The translations under genes and the position numbers were made by a program. Positions 16,856 through 25,865 of a stretch of 64,000 nt of DNA are shown piece by piece. Under the pieces are notes generated by a model. It did no database searches and had not been told where the DNA came from. It worked only from the letters and a program-made list of their open reading frames with translations. This stretch comes from Streptomyces sp. NBC_00569 (GTDB taxonomy: Bacteria; Actinomycetota; Actinomycetes; Streptomycetales; Streptomycetaceae), in NCBI RefSeq assembly GCF_036345255.1, contig NZ_CP107783.1:7619001-7683000 (forward strand), written 5' to 3'. Position 1 is the stretch's first letter; the number at the start of each line of letters is the position of its first letter.

Positions 16856-17794
16856 GTGATCGAAGTCAGCGAACTCACCAAGCGGTACGGCGACAAGACC
16901 GCCGTCGACCATCTCTCCTTCACCGTGCGGCCGGGGCAGGTCACCGGGTTCCTCGGCCCGAACGGCGCGGGCAAGACGACCACCATGCGGATGCTCCTCG
17001 GCCTGGACACTCCCACCGCCGGCACCTCCACCATCGGCGGCGTCCCCTTCCGCACCCACCCGCGCGGCCTGCGCCACGTCGGCGCGCTGCTCGACGCCCA
17101 GCAGGTGCACGGCGGGCGCAGCGCCACCGCGCATCTCGGCGCCCTGGCTCGCGGGAACCGCATCCCGGCGAGCCGCGTGGCGGAGGTGCTCGCCGAGGTG
17201 GGCCTGACCGAGGCGGCCGGGCGCCGCATCGGCGGGTTCTCGCTCGGCATGAAGCAGCGGCTCGGCATCGCGGCGGCCCTGCTCGGCGACCCTCCTGTCC
17301 TGATGTTCGACGAGCCGATCAACGGCATGGACCCGGAGGGCGTGCTCTGGGTGCGTGGGCTCTTCCGCCGCCTGGCCGCCGAGGGACGCACCGTCTTCCT
17401 CTCCAGCCATCTGATGACGGAGATGGAAAGCACCGCGGACCAGCTCGTGGTGATCGGACAGGGCCGTCTCATCGCCGCCGAGTCCGTACGGGAGTTCGCG
17501 GCCCGCAGCACCCGCTTCAGCGTGCTGGTCGCGACGCCGCAGGCCGGCGAGCTGACGGCCGTCCTCACGGCGGCCGGGGCGTCCGTCGAGCCGCACGGTC
17601 CGCCGGACGCGGCCAGGATCGCCGTGACCGGGCTGCCCGCCGAGCGCATCGGAGCGCTCGCCTTCGAGCACCGGGTCATGCTGCACGAGCTGACCAACCG
17701 CACGGCCTCGCTGGAGGAGGCGTTCATGGAACTCACCGCCGGCAGCGTCGAGTACCTGTCGGGAGACGCGGGAAAGGCGGGTCAGCCCCGATGA
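16856..17794 (+). CDS. ABC transporter ATP-binding protein (exporter type)
   Basis: 312 residues from GTG 16856. Walker A GPNGAGKTT, Q-loop region, signature GFSLGMKQRL (divergent from LSGGQ, as in bacitracin/drug-type exporters), Walker B VLMFDEPINGMDP and the H-loop SSHLM are all present. A C-terminal region of about 90 residues after the ATPase (TRFSVLVATPQAGELTAVL) is typical of DrrA-like ATPases. It forms the motor of an exporter with the membrane protein encoded 4 nt inside its stop (ATGA overlap). It is divergent from the two-component system, which is its likely regulator. No clear Shine-Dalgarno is seen. Confidence 0.92.
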   Translation: MIEVSELTKRYGDKTAVDHLSFTVRPGQVTGFLGPNGAGKTTTMRMLLGLDTPTAGTSTIGGVPFRTHPRGLRHVGALLDAQQVHGGRSATAHLGALARGNRIPASRVAEVLAEVGLTEAAGRRIGGFSLGMKQRLGIAAALLGDPPVLMFDEPINGMDPEGVLWVRGLFRRLAAEGRTVFLSSHLMTEMESTADQLVVIGQGRLIAAESVREFAARSTRFSVLVATPQAGELTAVLTAAGASVEPHGPPDAARIAVTGLPAERIGALAFEHRVMLHELTNRTASLEEAFMELTAGSVEYLSGDAGKAGQPR

Positions 17795-18642
17795 CGAGCA
17801 CGACTCCCCATGCCACTGCCACCACGTCCACCGCCGTGGGTGAACCGCCTGCCCGCTTCCCCGACCTCGTCGCCGCCGAGTGGATCAAGGTACGGTCGCT
17901 GCGCTCCACCCCCTGGGTGATCGTCCTGGTCACGCTGGTCGTGACCGGCGTCGCCGCGGCCCGCGCCCTCGCCGACTACAACAACTTCCCGTCCTACGAC
18001 GCCCTCACCCGACGGGACCACCCGTTCTCGCTGGGCGACGCCTTTCCGGCGGAGGCGTATCTGACGCTGATGCTCGCCGCCGTGGCCGTCGGCGCGATCG
18101 CCACGGTCAGCGAGTACGGCAGCGGCCTCATCCGCACCACTACGGTGGCCGTCCCCGCGCGCGGCGCCGTGGTCCTCGCCAAGGCCGTCGTGCAGGCCGT
18201 CCTGTGGGCCGTGGTCGGTGCGCTCGTCGCCCTCTGCTCGTTCCTCGTCTCCCAGGCCATCCTCGAAGGGCGGGACGCCGCGATCCCGATCAGCGACCCC
18301 GACGCACTGCGGGCGTTCGCGGCCTCCGCCCTGCTCGGCCCGGTGTGCGCGCTCGTCGGCCTCGGCCTGGGCGTCCTGATCCGGCACAGCGCCACCACCG
18401 TCGTCGCGGGCTCCTTCGTCCTGCTCCTGCTGCCGGTCTTCTTCTCGTCCCGCAAGCCGCTGTCCGCCGCCTTCGCCAACGCGATGGTGCGCAACGCGTG
18501 GCAGCGTCTGGCCCAGATCTACGGAACGCCGGCCGAGGCGTACAACGGGGCCACGGTCGCCGGGAGCTGGACCGTGTACGTGCTCTGGCCGCTGGTGGCG
18601 CTCGCCCTGGCGCTGGTCGTCGTACGGCGCCGGGACGTGTGA
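17791..18642 (+). CDS. ABC transporter permease (ABC-2 type)
   Basis: 283 residues. A cytosolic N-terminus (about 35) containing EWIKVRSLRSTPW, the common start motif of ABC-2 permeases, is followed by six membrane segments, including TLMLAAVAVGAIATVSEYGSGLIRTT. That segment carries the EYGSGLIRTT loop shared by the family. It starts at ATG 17791 inside the stop of the ATPase gene. It forms the membrane half of the exporter; the cargo is unknown, but such pairs beside a kinase and regulator often confer antibiotic or peptide resistance. Confidence 0.9.
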   Translation: MTSTTPHATATTSTAVGEPPARFPDLVAAEWIKVRSLRSTPWVIVLVTLVVTGVAAARALADYNNFPSYDALTRRDHPFSLGDAFPAEAYLTLMLAAVAVGAIATVSEYGSGLIRTTTVAVPARGAVVLAKAVVQAVLWAVVGALVALCSFLVSQAILEGRDAAIPISDPDALRAFAASALLGPVCALVGLGLGVLIRHSATTVVAGSFVLLLLPVFFSSRKPLSAAFANAMVRNAWQRLAQIYGTPAEAYNGATVAGSWTVYVLWPLVALALALVVVRRRDV

Positions 18643-18747
18643 CCGTATCCGTCCGCAACCGGATCCGGACGTCCGGAAGTCTTCACCCGCAAGGGAGTTG
18701 GGGATGAATGAGGGCAGGACGGCAGGACGGATCACGGGGGGACGCGT

Positions 18748-19260
18748 ATGGGACTCGCCATCTGCTCGCTGAAGTACGAGGCCGCACGCTCGGGCCCGCA
18801 GAAGATCACCTATGACCGCGACGGCTACCACCTCGTCCGCTTCCCCTACGCGGCGGGCGAGGAGTCGTACGACCCCTGGAAGATGCACGACTCGCCGAAG
18901 GGCTCCACGTACCCGGACACCCACTCGGGTCTCATCCGGCCGAGTCACGACGGGTGGGGCACCCTGTCCGCGCTGGTCTTCTGGGAGCCGGATTCCGGAC
19001 CGCGCGAGTTCAGGGCGCGCTTCGTGCGTGACCCGCTCGCCGGTTCGACCGGCTACGACTCGACCGCCACGACGGACTCCGCGCCGACCGGCGGCGGTCA
19101 GTACCGGTCGTACACCTGGCAGATGTTCGTGCACCCGGGAACTCCGGTCGGCCTGAAGATCTCGGTACGCGGAGCGGGTGACGCGCTGATCCGTACGCCG
19201 CTGCTCCTCGCCGAGTTCAAGCTGGCCGTCCAGACGGACGTGATCACACCGAGCGGCTGA
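18748..19260 (+). CDS. Conserved hypothetical protein, 170 aa
   Basis: I do not recognise a family. The start ATG 18748 has a strong GGGGGGA ribosome binding site. There is no signal peptide or membrane helix. Composition is aromatic and beta-like, with many Tyr, Trp and Phe (TYDRDGYHLVRFPYAAG, WGTLSALVFWEPDSG, YRSYTWQMFVHPGTPVGLK), suggesting an all-beta fold. A Gly/Thr-rich linker (about 102-116) may separate two parts. It stands alone between the ABC exporter and a convergent unknown gene. It could be a binding or structural beta-sandwich protein; this is inference. Confidence 0.7.
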   Translation: MGLAICSLKYEAARSGPQKITYDRDGYHLVRFPYAAGEESYDPWKMHDSPKGSTYPDTHSGLIRPSHDGWGTLSALVFWEPDSGPREFRARFVRDPLAGSTGYDSTATTDSAPTGGGQYRSYTWQMFVHPGTPVGLKISVRGAGDALIRTPLLLAEFKLAVQTDVITPSG

Positions 19261-19265
19261 GGCAG

Positions 19266-19312
19266 GTGAGTGGACCGGGGGTGCTGCTCATGGGCGGCAC
19301 CCCCGTACTCAC
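19266..19312. terminator. Bidirectional terminator between convergent unknown genes
   Basis: Nested stems: GTGAGT/ACTCAC outside and CGGGGGTGC/GCACCCCCG inside, with a 12-nt loop. It lies 5 nt after the stop of the plus-strand gene and 25 nt from the stop of the minus-strand gene. Confidence 0.75.
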
Positions 19313-19337
19313 ACAGTCGTGCTCGTGCCGATGCGCT

Positions 19338-19940
19338 TCACGCCGGGACAAGGATCCGCGCCCGCCAGGCTCCGGCCAGGGACGCGGGGGTGAGGACGGG
19401 ACGCGGCACCACGATGCCGCAGTGGGTGCAGACCGGTCCCGACGACGGTTCGTGCGCCAGGTCGTGCTCCCAGCGCAGCGCCGTGCCGGTACAGACGGGA
19501 CAGGCCGCGCCGGGCTCGCGCTCCAGGGCCGCGATCAGCCGGTTCAGAACCTCCGCGAGAGGCTCGGAGGGATGCACCATCGGGTCGTCGCACCAGGCGA
19601 CTCCGAAGCCGCCCCAGGTCAGCCGGTGCCAGTCGTCGACCGTGCCCGGTCTGCGCAGCCCGTCGTGCTTCTCCTTGCGGCGGCGCTCCGCGAACTGCGT
19701 CTCGTACGCGAGCCAGACCGCCCGCGCCTCCTCCAGTTCGTCGAGCGCGGCCGTCAGCCGCGCCGGCTCGGGGGACCGGTCCTCGGGATCGAACCCGGCC
19801 CGCGAGCACAGGTGGTCCCAGGTCGCCCGGTGCCCGTAAGGGGCAAACCGCTCCAGGCACTTGCGCAGCGAGTACCGCCGCAGCGCCAGATCATTGCGCG
19901 GGTCGCGCGCCTGTCTCGCCAGACTCCGGAATCCGGCCAT
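19338..19940 (-). CDS. Hypothetical protein with C-terminal zinc-ribbon-like Cys pairs
   Basis: 200 residues from ATG 19940, with GGAGG 9 nt upstream. The N-terminus is basic and helical (FRSLARQARDPRNDLALRRYSLRKCLERF), and a central Glu/Arg helix follows. Near the end, two knuckles CPVC and CTHC are 30 residues apart and could hold one zinc ion. The middle holds many Trp and His (WHRLTWGGFGVAWCDDPMVHP). No enzyme motif is seen. It is convergent with the 170-aa unknown protein gene and divergent from the acylase gene. The function is unknown; nucleic-acid or protein binding is possible. Confidence 0.7.
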   Translation of the reverse strand: MAGFRSLARQARDPRNDLALRRYSLRKCLERFAPYGHRATWDHLCSRAGFDPEDRSPEPARLTAALDELEEARAVWLAYETQFAERRRKEKHDGLRRPGTVDDWHRLTWGGFGVAWCDDPMVHPSEPLAEVLNRLIAALEREPGAACPVCTGTALRWEHDLAHEPSSGPVCTHCGIVVPRPVLTPASLAGAWRARILVPA

Positions 19941-20197
19941 CGCCCTGCACCTCCGTCACACGTACATGTACTTCGGCGTCGTCGTCGAACGGACGTCGCC
20001 GAATAGACGTATCGACACTCGATTCGGATCCATGCCACTCCATCCGATTTCCGATGGACTCCATCAGCGGCACCTCCTGGGGTCCGTTCGTCCCAGGGGG
20101 TCGCGTGTGGCGATTCCGAAAAGGTGACGCATGTTCATCTCCAGTTGGCTGCCTACCGCCGGTAACCTCCGGCGCACCATCGTCGGGAGGATCAGGC

Positions 20198-23053
20198 ATG
20201 CGACGGCGCATCACGCGAACCACCCAGCACAGAAGCCTCCGTAGGACTCTCAGGCGCACGGCCGCCACCGCGGTGTTCGTCCTCACGGCGGGGCTGCTGT
20301 CCCCGGCCGGTGAGGCCTCCGCCGCGGAGCCGGCACCGGCGCCCGACTACTGCGCGGGCCGGTGCGCGGACATCCTGCCGCCCGGCGCGAACGGCAGCGC
20401 CACGCTGGCCGAGATCCTCGGCCACCGTCTCCTGGGCACCCAGCCGGCCCACGCCGACGATCAACTCGGCCCCTACGACGCGCTCGCCGCCGGGTACCCG
20501 TCCCTGACGGACGACACCCTCACCCAGTTCTTCAACGACTCCTCCTTCGGGGTCCCCGATGGTCAGGTCGGTTCCGTCACGCGCCCCCGCGACGATGTGA
20601 CGATCACCCGTGACAAGAAGAACGGTGTACCCCACGTCAAAGGTTCCACGCGTTACGGGACAGAGTTCGGCGCCGGCTACGCCGCAGGTCAGGACCGGCT
20701 GTGGCTGATCGACCTGTTCCGGCACATCGGCCGCGGCGAGCTCACGTCGTTCGCGGGCGGCGCCCTCGCCAACCAGGGACTCGAGCAGGAGTTCTGGCCG
20801 CAGGCCCCGTACACCGAGCAGGACCTGGAGAAGCAGGTCGAGTACATCAGGACCACCCAGGGCGCCCGGGGCAAGCAGGCCATGGACGACGCGCAGGCCT
20901 ACATCGACGGGCTCAACGCCTACCGCGAGAAGTCGAAGAACGGCCGCTACTTCCCCGGCGAGTACGTCCTGACCGGCAAGATCGACGCGATCACGAACGC
21001 GGGCGAGATCCAGCCGTTCAAGGTGACCGACATGATCGCGCTCGCCTCGGTCGTCGGCGGCCTCTTCGGAGGCGGCGGCGGGGGAGAGGTCGGCCAGGCC
21101 CTCTCGCTCCTGTCGGCGCAGCAGAAGTACGGCGTCGAGCGGGGCACCGAGGTCTGGGAGTCCTTCCGCGGACGCGACGACCCCGAGGCCGTGACGACCA
21201 TCCACGACGGCACGAGCTTCCCCTACGGTGCCAAGCCCCGGAACCCGCGTGGCGAGGCGCTGCCCGACAAGGGCACCGTCGAGAGCGAACCCCTCGTCCA
21301 CGACCGTGAGGGCTCGGCCGAGCCGGCCGAGGCGGGGCGCAAGACCCCCGTCAAGGCACCGGCGAAGCTCAAGCCGCTCCAGGGCATGTACGACAAGGGG
21401 GTGCTGCCCGCGGACACGTTCCGGAACTCCGACTCCAAGAAGGGCATGTCCAACGCCCTCCTCGTCTCCGGCAAGCACACCGCGTCCGGCCACCCGGTCG
21501 CCGTGTTCGGCCCGCAGACCGGGTACTTCGCCCCGCAGCTCCTGATGATGCAGGAGCTCCAGGGTCCGGGCATCAGCGCGCGCGGCGTCTCGTTCGCGGG
21601 CGTCGGCATGTACATCCAGCTCGGGCGCGGCCAGGACTACGCCTGGTCGGCGACCTCGGCGGGCCAGGACATCACGGACACGTACGCCGTGGAACTGTGC
21701 GAGCCGGACGGCGCGACGCCCACCCGGCAGTCCACGGACTACCTGTACCGCGGCACCTGCACCCCCATGGAGAAGCTGGAGAAGAAGAACGCCTGGAAGC
21801 CGACCCTCGCCGACTCCACAGCGGCCGGCTCGTACCGGATGCAGGTCTTCCGCACGAAGTACGGCATCGTCACGCACCGTGCGACGGTCGGCGGCAAGCC
21901 CGTCGCGTACACCTCACTGCGCTCGACGTACCGGCACGAGGCCGACTCCATCATCGGCTTCCAGATGCTGAACGACCCGTCGTACGTGAAGGACGCGGCG
22001 ACCTTCGAGAAGGCCGCGCAGCACATCAGCTACGCCTTCAACTGGTTCTACGCCGACTCGCGCGACATCGCCTACTACAACAGCGGCGCCAACCCGGTGC
22101 GCGCGACCGGTGTCGACGACTCCTTCCCGGTGAAGGCCGAAAAGGCCTACGAGTGGCGGGACTTCGACCCGACGGACAACACGGCCGCGTACGCGCCGCC
22201 GTCCCAGCACCCGAACTCCGTCGACCAGGACTACTACGTCTCCTGGAACAACAAGCAGGCCAAGGGGTTCGGCGCCGCCAACTTCAGCCTCGGGGCCGTG
22301 CACCGCGCCGATCTGCTCGACGGGCGCGTGAAGCGGCTCGTCGCCGAGGGAGGCGTCACCAGGGCCTCGCTCACCCAGGCCATGGAGGAGGCCGCCCTCA
22401 CGGACCTGCGGGGCGAGCAGGTGCTGCCCGAGATCCTCAAGGTCATCCGCAGCAGGCCCGTCGACGACCCCGCCCTGAACAAGGCCGTGCAGCAGCTGGA
22501 GGCCTGGCGCAAACAAGGAGCCCAGCGCAACCAGACGTCGGCCGGCTCGCACACCTACGCGCACCCGGACGCCGTACGCATCATGGACGCCTGGTGGCCG
22601 CTCCTGGTGAAGGCCGAGTTCGAGCCGGGCCTCGGCAGCGACTTGTACGGGGCGCTCACCGGCGAACTGACCATCGACGAGTCGCCGTCCGCCGGCCACG
22701 GTCCGACCGGCGCGCACGCGGGATCGGCGTTCCAGTACGGCTGGTGGGGCTATGTGGACAAGGACCTGCGCACGGTCCTCGGGCAGCCGGTGAAGGGCAA
22801 GCTCGGCGCCGCCTACTGCGGCGGCGGCAAGCTCGACGCCTGTCGTGACGCGCTGCTCGCCACACTCGTGCAGGCGGTCGCCAGGCCCGCCGCCGAGGTC
22901 TACCCCGGCGACGACGCGTGCAAGGCCGGCGACCAGTGGTGCTCGGACACGATCATCCACCGGGCGCTCGGCGGCATCACGCACCGCGGGATCCAGTGGC
23001 AGAACCGTCCGACGTACCAGCAGGTCGTCGAATTCCCCTCGCACCGGCCGTAG
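20198..23053 (+). CDS. Secreted penicillin-acylase-family amidohydrolase
   Basis: 951-residue precursor. The signal peptide has an Arg-rich n-region (MRRRITRTTQHRSLRRTLRR) and the core AATAVFVLTAGLLSPAGEASA. The family alpha-chain motif KNGVPHVKG...YGTEFGAGYAAGQDRLWLIDLFR is followed by a linker. The Ntn nucleophile is Ser418 in GMSNALLVSGKHTASGHP, where autocleavage would create the beta chain. It hydrolyses an amide such as an acyl side chain; aculeacin-type acylase, acyl-homoserine-lactone acylase and beta-lactam acylase all belong here and cannot be distinguished from sequence alone. GGGAGG lies upstream of ATG 20198. Monocistronic, ending at the terminator at 23064. Confidence 0.92.
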   Translation: MRRRITRTTQHRSLRRTLRRTAATAVFVLTAGLLSPAGEASAAEPAPAPDYCAGRCADILPPGANGSATLAEILGHRLLGTQPAHADDQLGPYDALAAGYPSLTDDTLTQFFNDSSFGVPDGQVGSVTRPRDDVTITRDKKNGVPHVKGSTRYGTEFGAGYAAGQDRLWLIDLFRHIGRGELTSFAGGALANQGLEQEFWPQAPYTEQDLEKQVEYIRTTQGARGKQAMDDAQAYIDGLNAYREKSKNGRYFPGEYVLTGKIDAITNAGEIQPFKVTDMIALASVVGGLFGGGGGGEVGQALSLLSAQQKYGVERGTEVWESFRGRDDPEAVTTIHDGTSFPYGAKPRNPRGEALPDKGTVESEPLVHDREGSAEPAEAGRKTPVKAPAKLKPLQGMYDKGVLPADTFRNSDSKKGMSNALLVSGKHTASGHPVAVFGPQTGYFAPQLLMMQELQGPGISARGVSFAGVGMYIQLGRGQDYAWSATSAGQDITDTYAVELCEPDGATPTRQSTDYLYRGTCTPMEKLEKKNAWKPTLADSTAAGSYRMQVFRTKYGIVTHRATVGGKPVAYTSLRSTYRHEADSIIGFQMLNDPSYVKDAATFEKAAQHISYAFNWFYADSRDIAYYNSGANPVRATGVDDSFPVKAEKAYEWRDFDPTDNTAAYAPPSQHPNSVDQDYYVSWNNKQAKGFGAANFSLGAVHRADLLDGRVKRLVAEGGVTRASLTQAMEEAALTDLRGEQVLPEILKVIRSRPVDDPALNKAVQQLEAWRKQGAQRNQTSAGSHTYAHPDAVRIMDAWWPLLVKAEFEPGLGSDLYGALTGELTIDESPSAGHGPTGAHAGSAFQYGWWGYVDKDLRTVLGQPVKGKLGAAYCGGGKLDACRDALLATLVQAVARPAAEVYPGDDACKAGDQWCSDTIIHRALGGITHRGIQWQNRPTYQQVVEFPSHRP

Positions 23054-23063
23054 TCCGGCCGCT

Positions 23064-23101
23064 CCCATGGGGCACGCACACGCACACGCGTGCCCCATGG
23101 G
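23064..23101. terminator. Bidirectional terminator between acylase and MHS transporter
   Basis: Perfect 14-bp stem CCCATGGGGCACGC and its complement with a 10-nt loop ACACGCACAC, filling the 50-bp gap between the convergent genes. Confidence 0.85.
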
Positions 23102-23103
23102 GG

Positions 23104-24438
23104 TCAGCCCAGTTCGCGCTCCCGCGTCTCCGGCAGGGCGAGGACGCAGAGCAGCGAGACGACGGCCATCGCGCTGACGTACCAGCCCACGGAGGACGAG
23201 CCGAACTCGCCCTGGAGCCGCGTCGCCACGAGCGGCGACACCGCGCCGCCGAGCACCCCGCCCAGGTTGTACGCGAAGGACGCCCCGGAGTAGCGCACGC
23301 GCACCCCGAACAGCTCCGGCAGGTACGCGCCCATCGGCCCGTACACGACCCCCATGCAGAACAGCGCGCCGCCCAGGGCGAGCGCGATCAGCACGGGCTG
23401 CTCGGTGTCCATGAGCGGGAAGAGGACCAGGCCCCAGACCACCGCGAGCCCGGCGCCGGCGAGCACCAGTCTGCGGCGCCCGCCCGCGTCGGAGCGGGTC
23501 GCGGCCAGCCAGGTGCCCGCCGCGAGGAAGAGGCAGGCGACGAGCGAGACCGCCAGCATCGTGTTGCGCGGGACGCCGAGGGTCGTCGTGCCGTAGGCGA
23601 GGCAGTACGTGGTCGCGGTGTAGAAGAGCCCGTACGCGACGACCATGCCGCCCGCGCCGAGCAGGATCTCGCGGGGGTGCCGCTTGAAGACCTCCAGCGC
23701 GGGTGCCCTGCTCGCCTCCTGCTCCTTCATCACCTTGGCGAACACCGGCGTCTCACTGATCTTCAGCCGTACGAAGAGGCCGACGGCGACCAGCAGGAAG
23801 GAGAGCAGGAACGGCACGCGCCAGCCCCACGAGTGGAACGCCTCGTCGTCCAGCGTCGTCGACAGGATCCAGAAGATGCCGGTCGCCGCGAAGAAGCCCA
23901 CGGACGGGCCGAGTTGAGGGAACGCCGCGAAGAGACCGCGCTTGCCGCGCGGCGCGTGTTCCACGGCGAGCAGCGCCGCCCCGCCCCACTCGCCGCCGAG
24001 GCCCACGCCCTGGAGGAAGCGCAGCAGTACGAGCAGCAGCGGCGCCCACACGCCCAAGGTGCCGTACCCGGGCAGCAGGCCGACGCACGCCGTCGACAGG
24101 CCCATCAGGAGCAGCGAGGCGACGAGGACGGACTTGCGGCCGACGCGGTCGCCGAAGTGGCCGAACAGGAGCGAGCCGATGGGGCGGGCCGCGAAGGCCA
24201 CCGCGTAGGTCGAGAGGGACGCGAGGGTCGCGTTGAGGGAGGAGAGGTTCGGGAAGAACGCCTCGTTGAGGACGAGGGCGGCGGCCGTTCCGTAGACGTA
24301 GAAGTCGTAGAACTCGATCGCGGTCCCGATGAAACTGGCGACGGCCACGCGGCGCAGGCTCTCGGGGCTGTCCCCGTCAGAATCCGCGCCGGTGACCGTG
24401 TTCTGCCTGGTGGAGTCGTCTTTGAGCACGTACTGCAC
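23104..24438 (-). CDS. MFS transporter, metabolite:H+ symporter (MHS) family
   Basis: 444 residues, about 12 membrane segments. The MHS opening FIGTAIEFYDFYVYGTAAAL and the motif GHFGDRVGRKSVL are clear, with the pattern RFLQGVGLGGEWGGAALL in helix 4. The start shown is GTG 24438 and lacks a good ribosome binding site; an in-frame GTG at codon 4 is an alternative. It lies 75 nt downstream of the NamZ-like muramidase gene on the same strand, so cotranscription is possible and its cargo may be related to cell-wall breakdown products; this is inference, since known MHS substrates are mostly organic acids and betaines. Confidence 0.88.
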   Translation of the reverse strand: MQYVLKDDSTRQNTVTGADSDGDSPESLRRVAVASFIGTAIEFYDFYVYGTAAALVLNEAFFPNLSSLNATLASLSTYAVAFAARPIGSLLFGHFGDRVGRKSVLVASLLLMGLSTACVGLLPGYGTLGVWAPLLLVLLRFLQGVGLGGEWGGAALLAVEHAPRGKRGLFAAFPQLGPSVGFFAATGIFWILSTTLDDEAFHSWGWRVPFLLSFLLVAVGLFVRLKISETPVFAKVMKEQEASRAPALEVFKRHPREILLGAGGMVVAYGLFYTATTYCLAYGTTTLGVPRNTMLAVSLVACLFLAAGTWLAATRSDAGGRRRLVLAGAGLAVVWGLVLFPLMDTEQPVLIALALGGALFCMGVVYGPMGAYLPELFGVRVRYSGASFAYNLGGVLGGAVSPLVATRLQGEFGSSSVGWYVSAMAVVSLLCVLALPETRERELG

Positions 24439-24513
24439 TGTGGTTGTGCGTGTACATGGCAGTCAATACGCGAAACGGGTCGTCCCGTATCGCGAGACGC
24501 TACGTGCCGGGCC

Positions 24514-25764
24514 CTACTTGTACGCCAGGTACCGGCTGCGCACCGCCCGGAACGCCGCGAGTTCGCCCTGCCAGGCCGCGACCACCTCGTCCGTGGACGC
24601 CCCGGCGTCGATCATCGTCCGCACCTGGGTGGACCCGGTGAGCTTGTCGATCCAGTTGTCCGAGCGCCAGGCGAAGCCGCTCCAGGACTTCTTCGCCGTC
24701 ACCAGGAGCGCGATGCCGGTGCGTACCGGGTCGTACGCGGCCCGGTCCCTGACGTGGATCTGCACGCCGCCGATCGTCTTGCCCTGGAACTTGGAGAAGG
24801 TCGGCGCGAAGTACGCCTCGCGGAAGTCCACGCCGGGCAGGTGGAGTTCATTGGCGGAGGCCGCCCAGCGCCCGTCGACGCCCTCGGCGCCGAGCAGTTC
24901 GAAGGGGCGGGTCGTGCCGCGGCCCTCGGAGAGGTTCGTGCCCTCGAACAGGCAGGTGCCCGAGTAGACGAGCGCGGTGTCGGGGGTCGGCATGTTCGGG
25001 CTCGGCGGCACCCACGGCAGCCCCGACGCGTCGTAGAAGTCGCGCCGCTTCCAGCCCGTCATCCGGACCGTCTCCAGCTCGACGGGCTTCGCCAGGTACT
25101 CGCCGTTGAACAGACGCGCCAGCTCCGTGACCGTCATCCCGTGGGCCTGGGAGATCTCGCGCCGGCCGACGAACGTCGCGAACTCCTTGTGCAGGACGGG
25201 CCCGTAGGCGTTCCGGCCGGTCACCGGGTTGGGGCGGTCGAGCACCACGAACTTCTTGCCCGCGAGCTGCGCGGCCTCCATGCAGTCGTACAGCGTCCAG
25301 ATGTACGTGTAGAAGCGGGCGCCCGCGTCCTGGATGTCGAAGACGACCGTGTCGACGCCGGACGCGGTGAAGACGTCCGCCAGCGCCTGCCCGCTCTTCA
25401 AGTAGGTGTCGTAGACGGGCAGTCCGGTCGCCGGGTCGTCGTAGCGCCCTTCCGAGCCGCCCGCCTGCGCCGTGCCGCGGAAGCCGTGCTCGGGCCCGAA
25501 CACCGCGGTCAGCTGCACACGTTCGTCGGCGTGCATCACGTCGACGATGTGCTTGACGTCGCGCGTGACGCCGGTCGGGTTCGTCACGAATCCGACCTTC
25601 TGCCCGGCGAGGATCCGGTATCCGTCGGCCGCGAGCCGCTCGAAACCGGTGCGGAGCCGGCCGGCGTCCTTCTCCGCGGCGAGCGCGGGGGACGCCGCGC
25701 CCGCCGTGGCGGCCACCGCCGAGGCGGTGGTGGCGGCGAGCAGGCTCCGTCTGGACACGTTCAT
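24514..25764 (-). CDS. namZ: Exported exo-beta-N-acetylmuramidase NamZ-like protein (DUF1343)
   Basis: 416 residues from ATG 25764, with GGAGG 7 nt upstream. The Tat signal is VSRRSLLAATTASAVAATAG. The DUF1343 core begins KVGFVTNPTGVTRDVKHIVD. The conserved block FGPEHGFRG follows, then DIQDAGARFYTYIWTLYDCMEAA, the signature of the family. The founding member, Bacillus subtilis NamZ, releases terminal MurNAc from peptidoglycan fragments (established knowledge). The residues around GPEHGFRG are expected at the active site. It is probably active outside the membrane in wall turnover or foreign peptidoglycan use. A perfect 16-bp palindrome lies 38 nt upstream of the start. Confidence 0.88.
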   Translation of the reverse strand: MNVSRRSLLAATTASAVAATAGAASPALAAEKDAGRLRTGFERLAADGYRILAGQKVGFVTNPTGVTRDVKHIVDVMHADERVQLTAVFGPEHGFRGTAQAGGSEGRYDDPATGLPVYDTYLKSGQALADVFTASGVDTVVFDIQDAGARFYTYIWTLYDCMEAAQLAGKKFVVLDRPNPVTGRNAYGPVLHKEFATFVGRREISQAHGMTVTELARLFNGEYLAKPVELETVRMTGWKRRDFYDASGLPWVPPSPNMPTPDTALVYSGTCLFEGTNLSEGRGTTRPFELLGAEGVDGRWAASANELHLPGVDFREAYFAPTFSKFQGKTIGGVQIHVRDRAAYDPVRTGIALLVTAKKSWSGFAWRSDNWIDKLTGSTQVRTMIDAGASTDEVVAAWQGELAAFRAVRSRYLAYK

Positions 25765-25801
25765 GTGGTGACCTCCGTGATCGCGGAAGGTGGCATGTGC
25801 A

Positions 25802-25817
25802 CGCACGCTAGCGTGCG
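25802..25817. promoter_or_regulatory. Perfect 16-bp palindrome upstream of the namZ-like gene
   Basis: CGCACGCTAGCGTGCG. It lies in the divergent region between the namZ-like gene and the SDR gene, where operators are expected. I see no second copy. Confidence 0.4.
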
Positions 25818-25865
25818 CCGCGCCCCCGCGGAACGAAGCCGACCGCCGGCACCTCTTCCGTTGAG

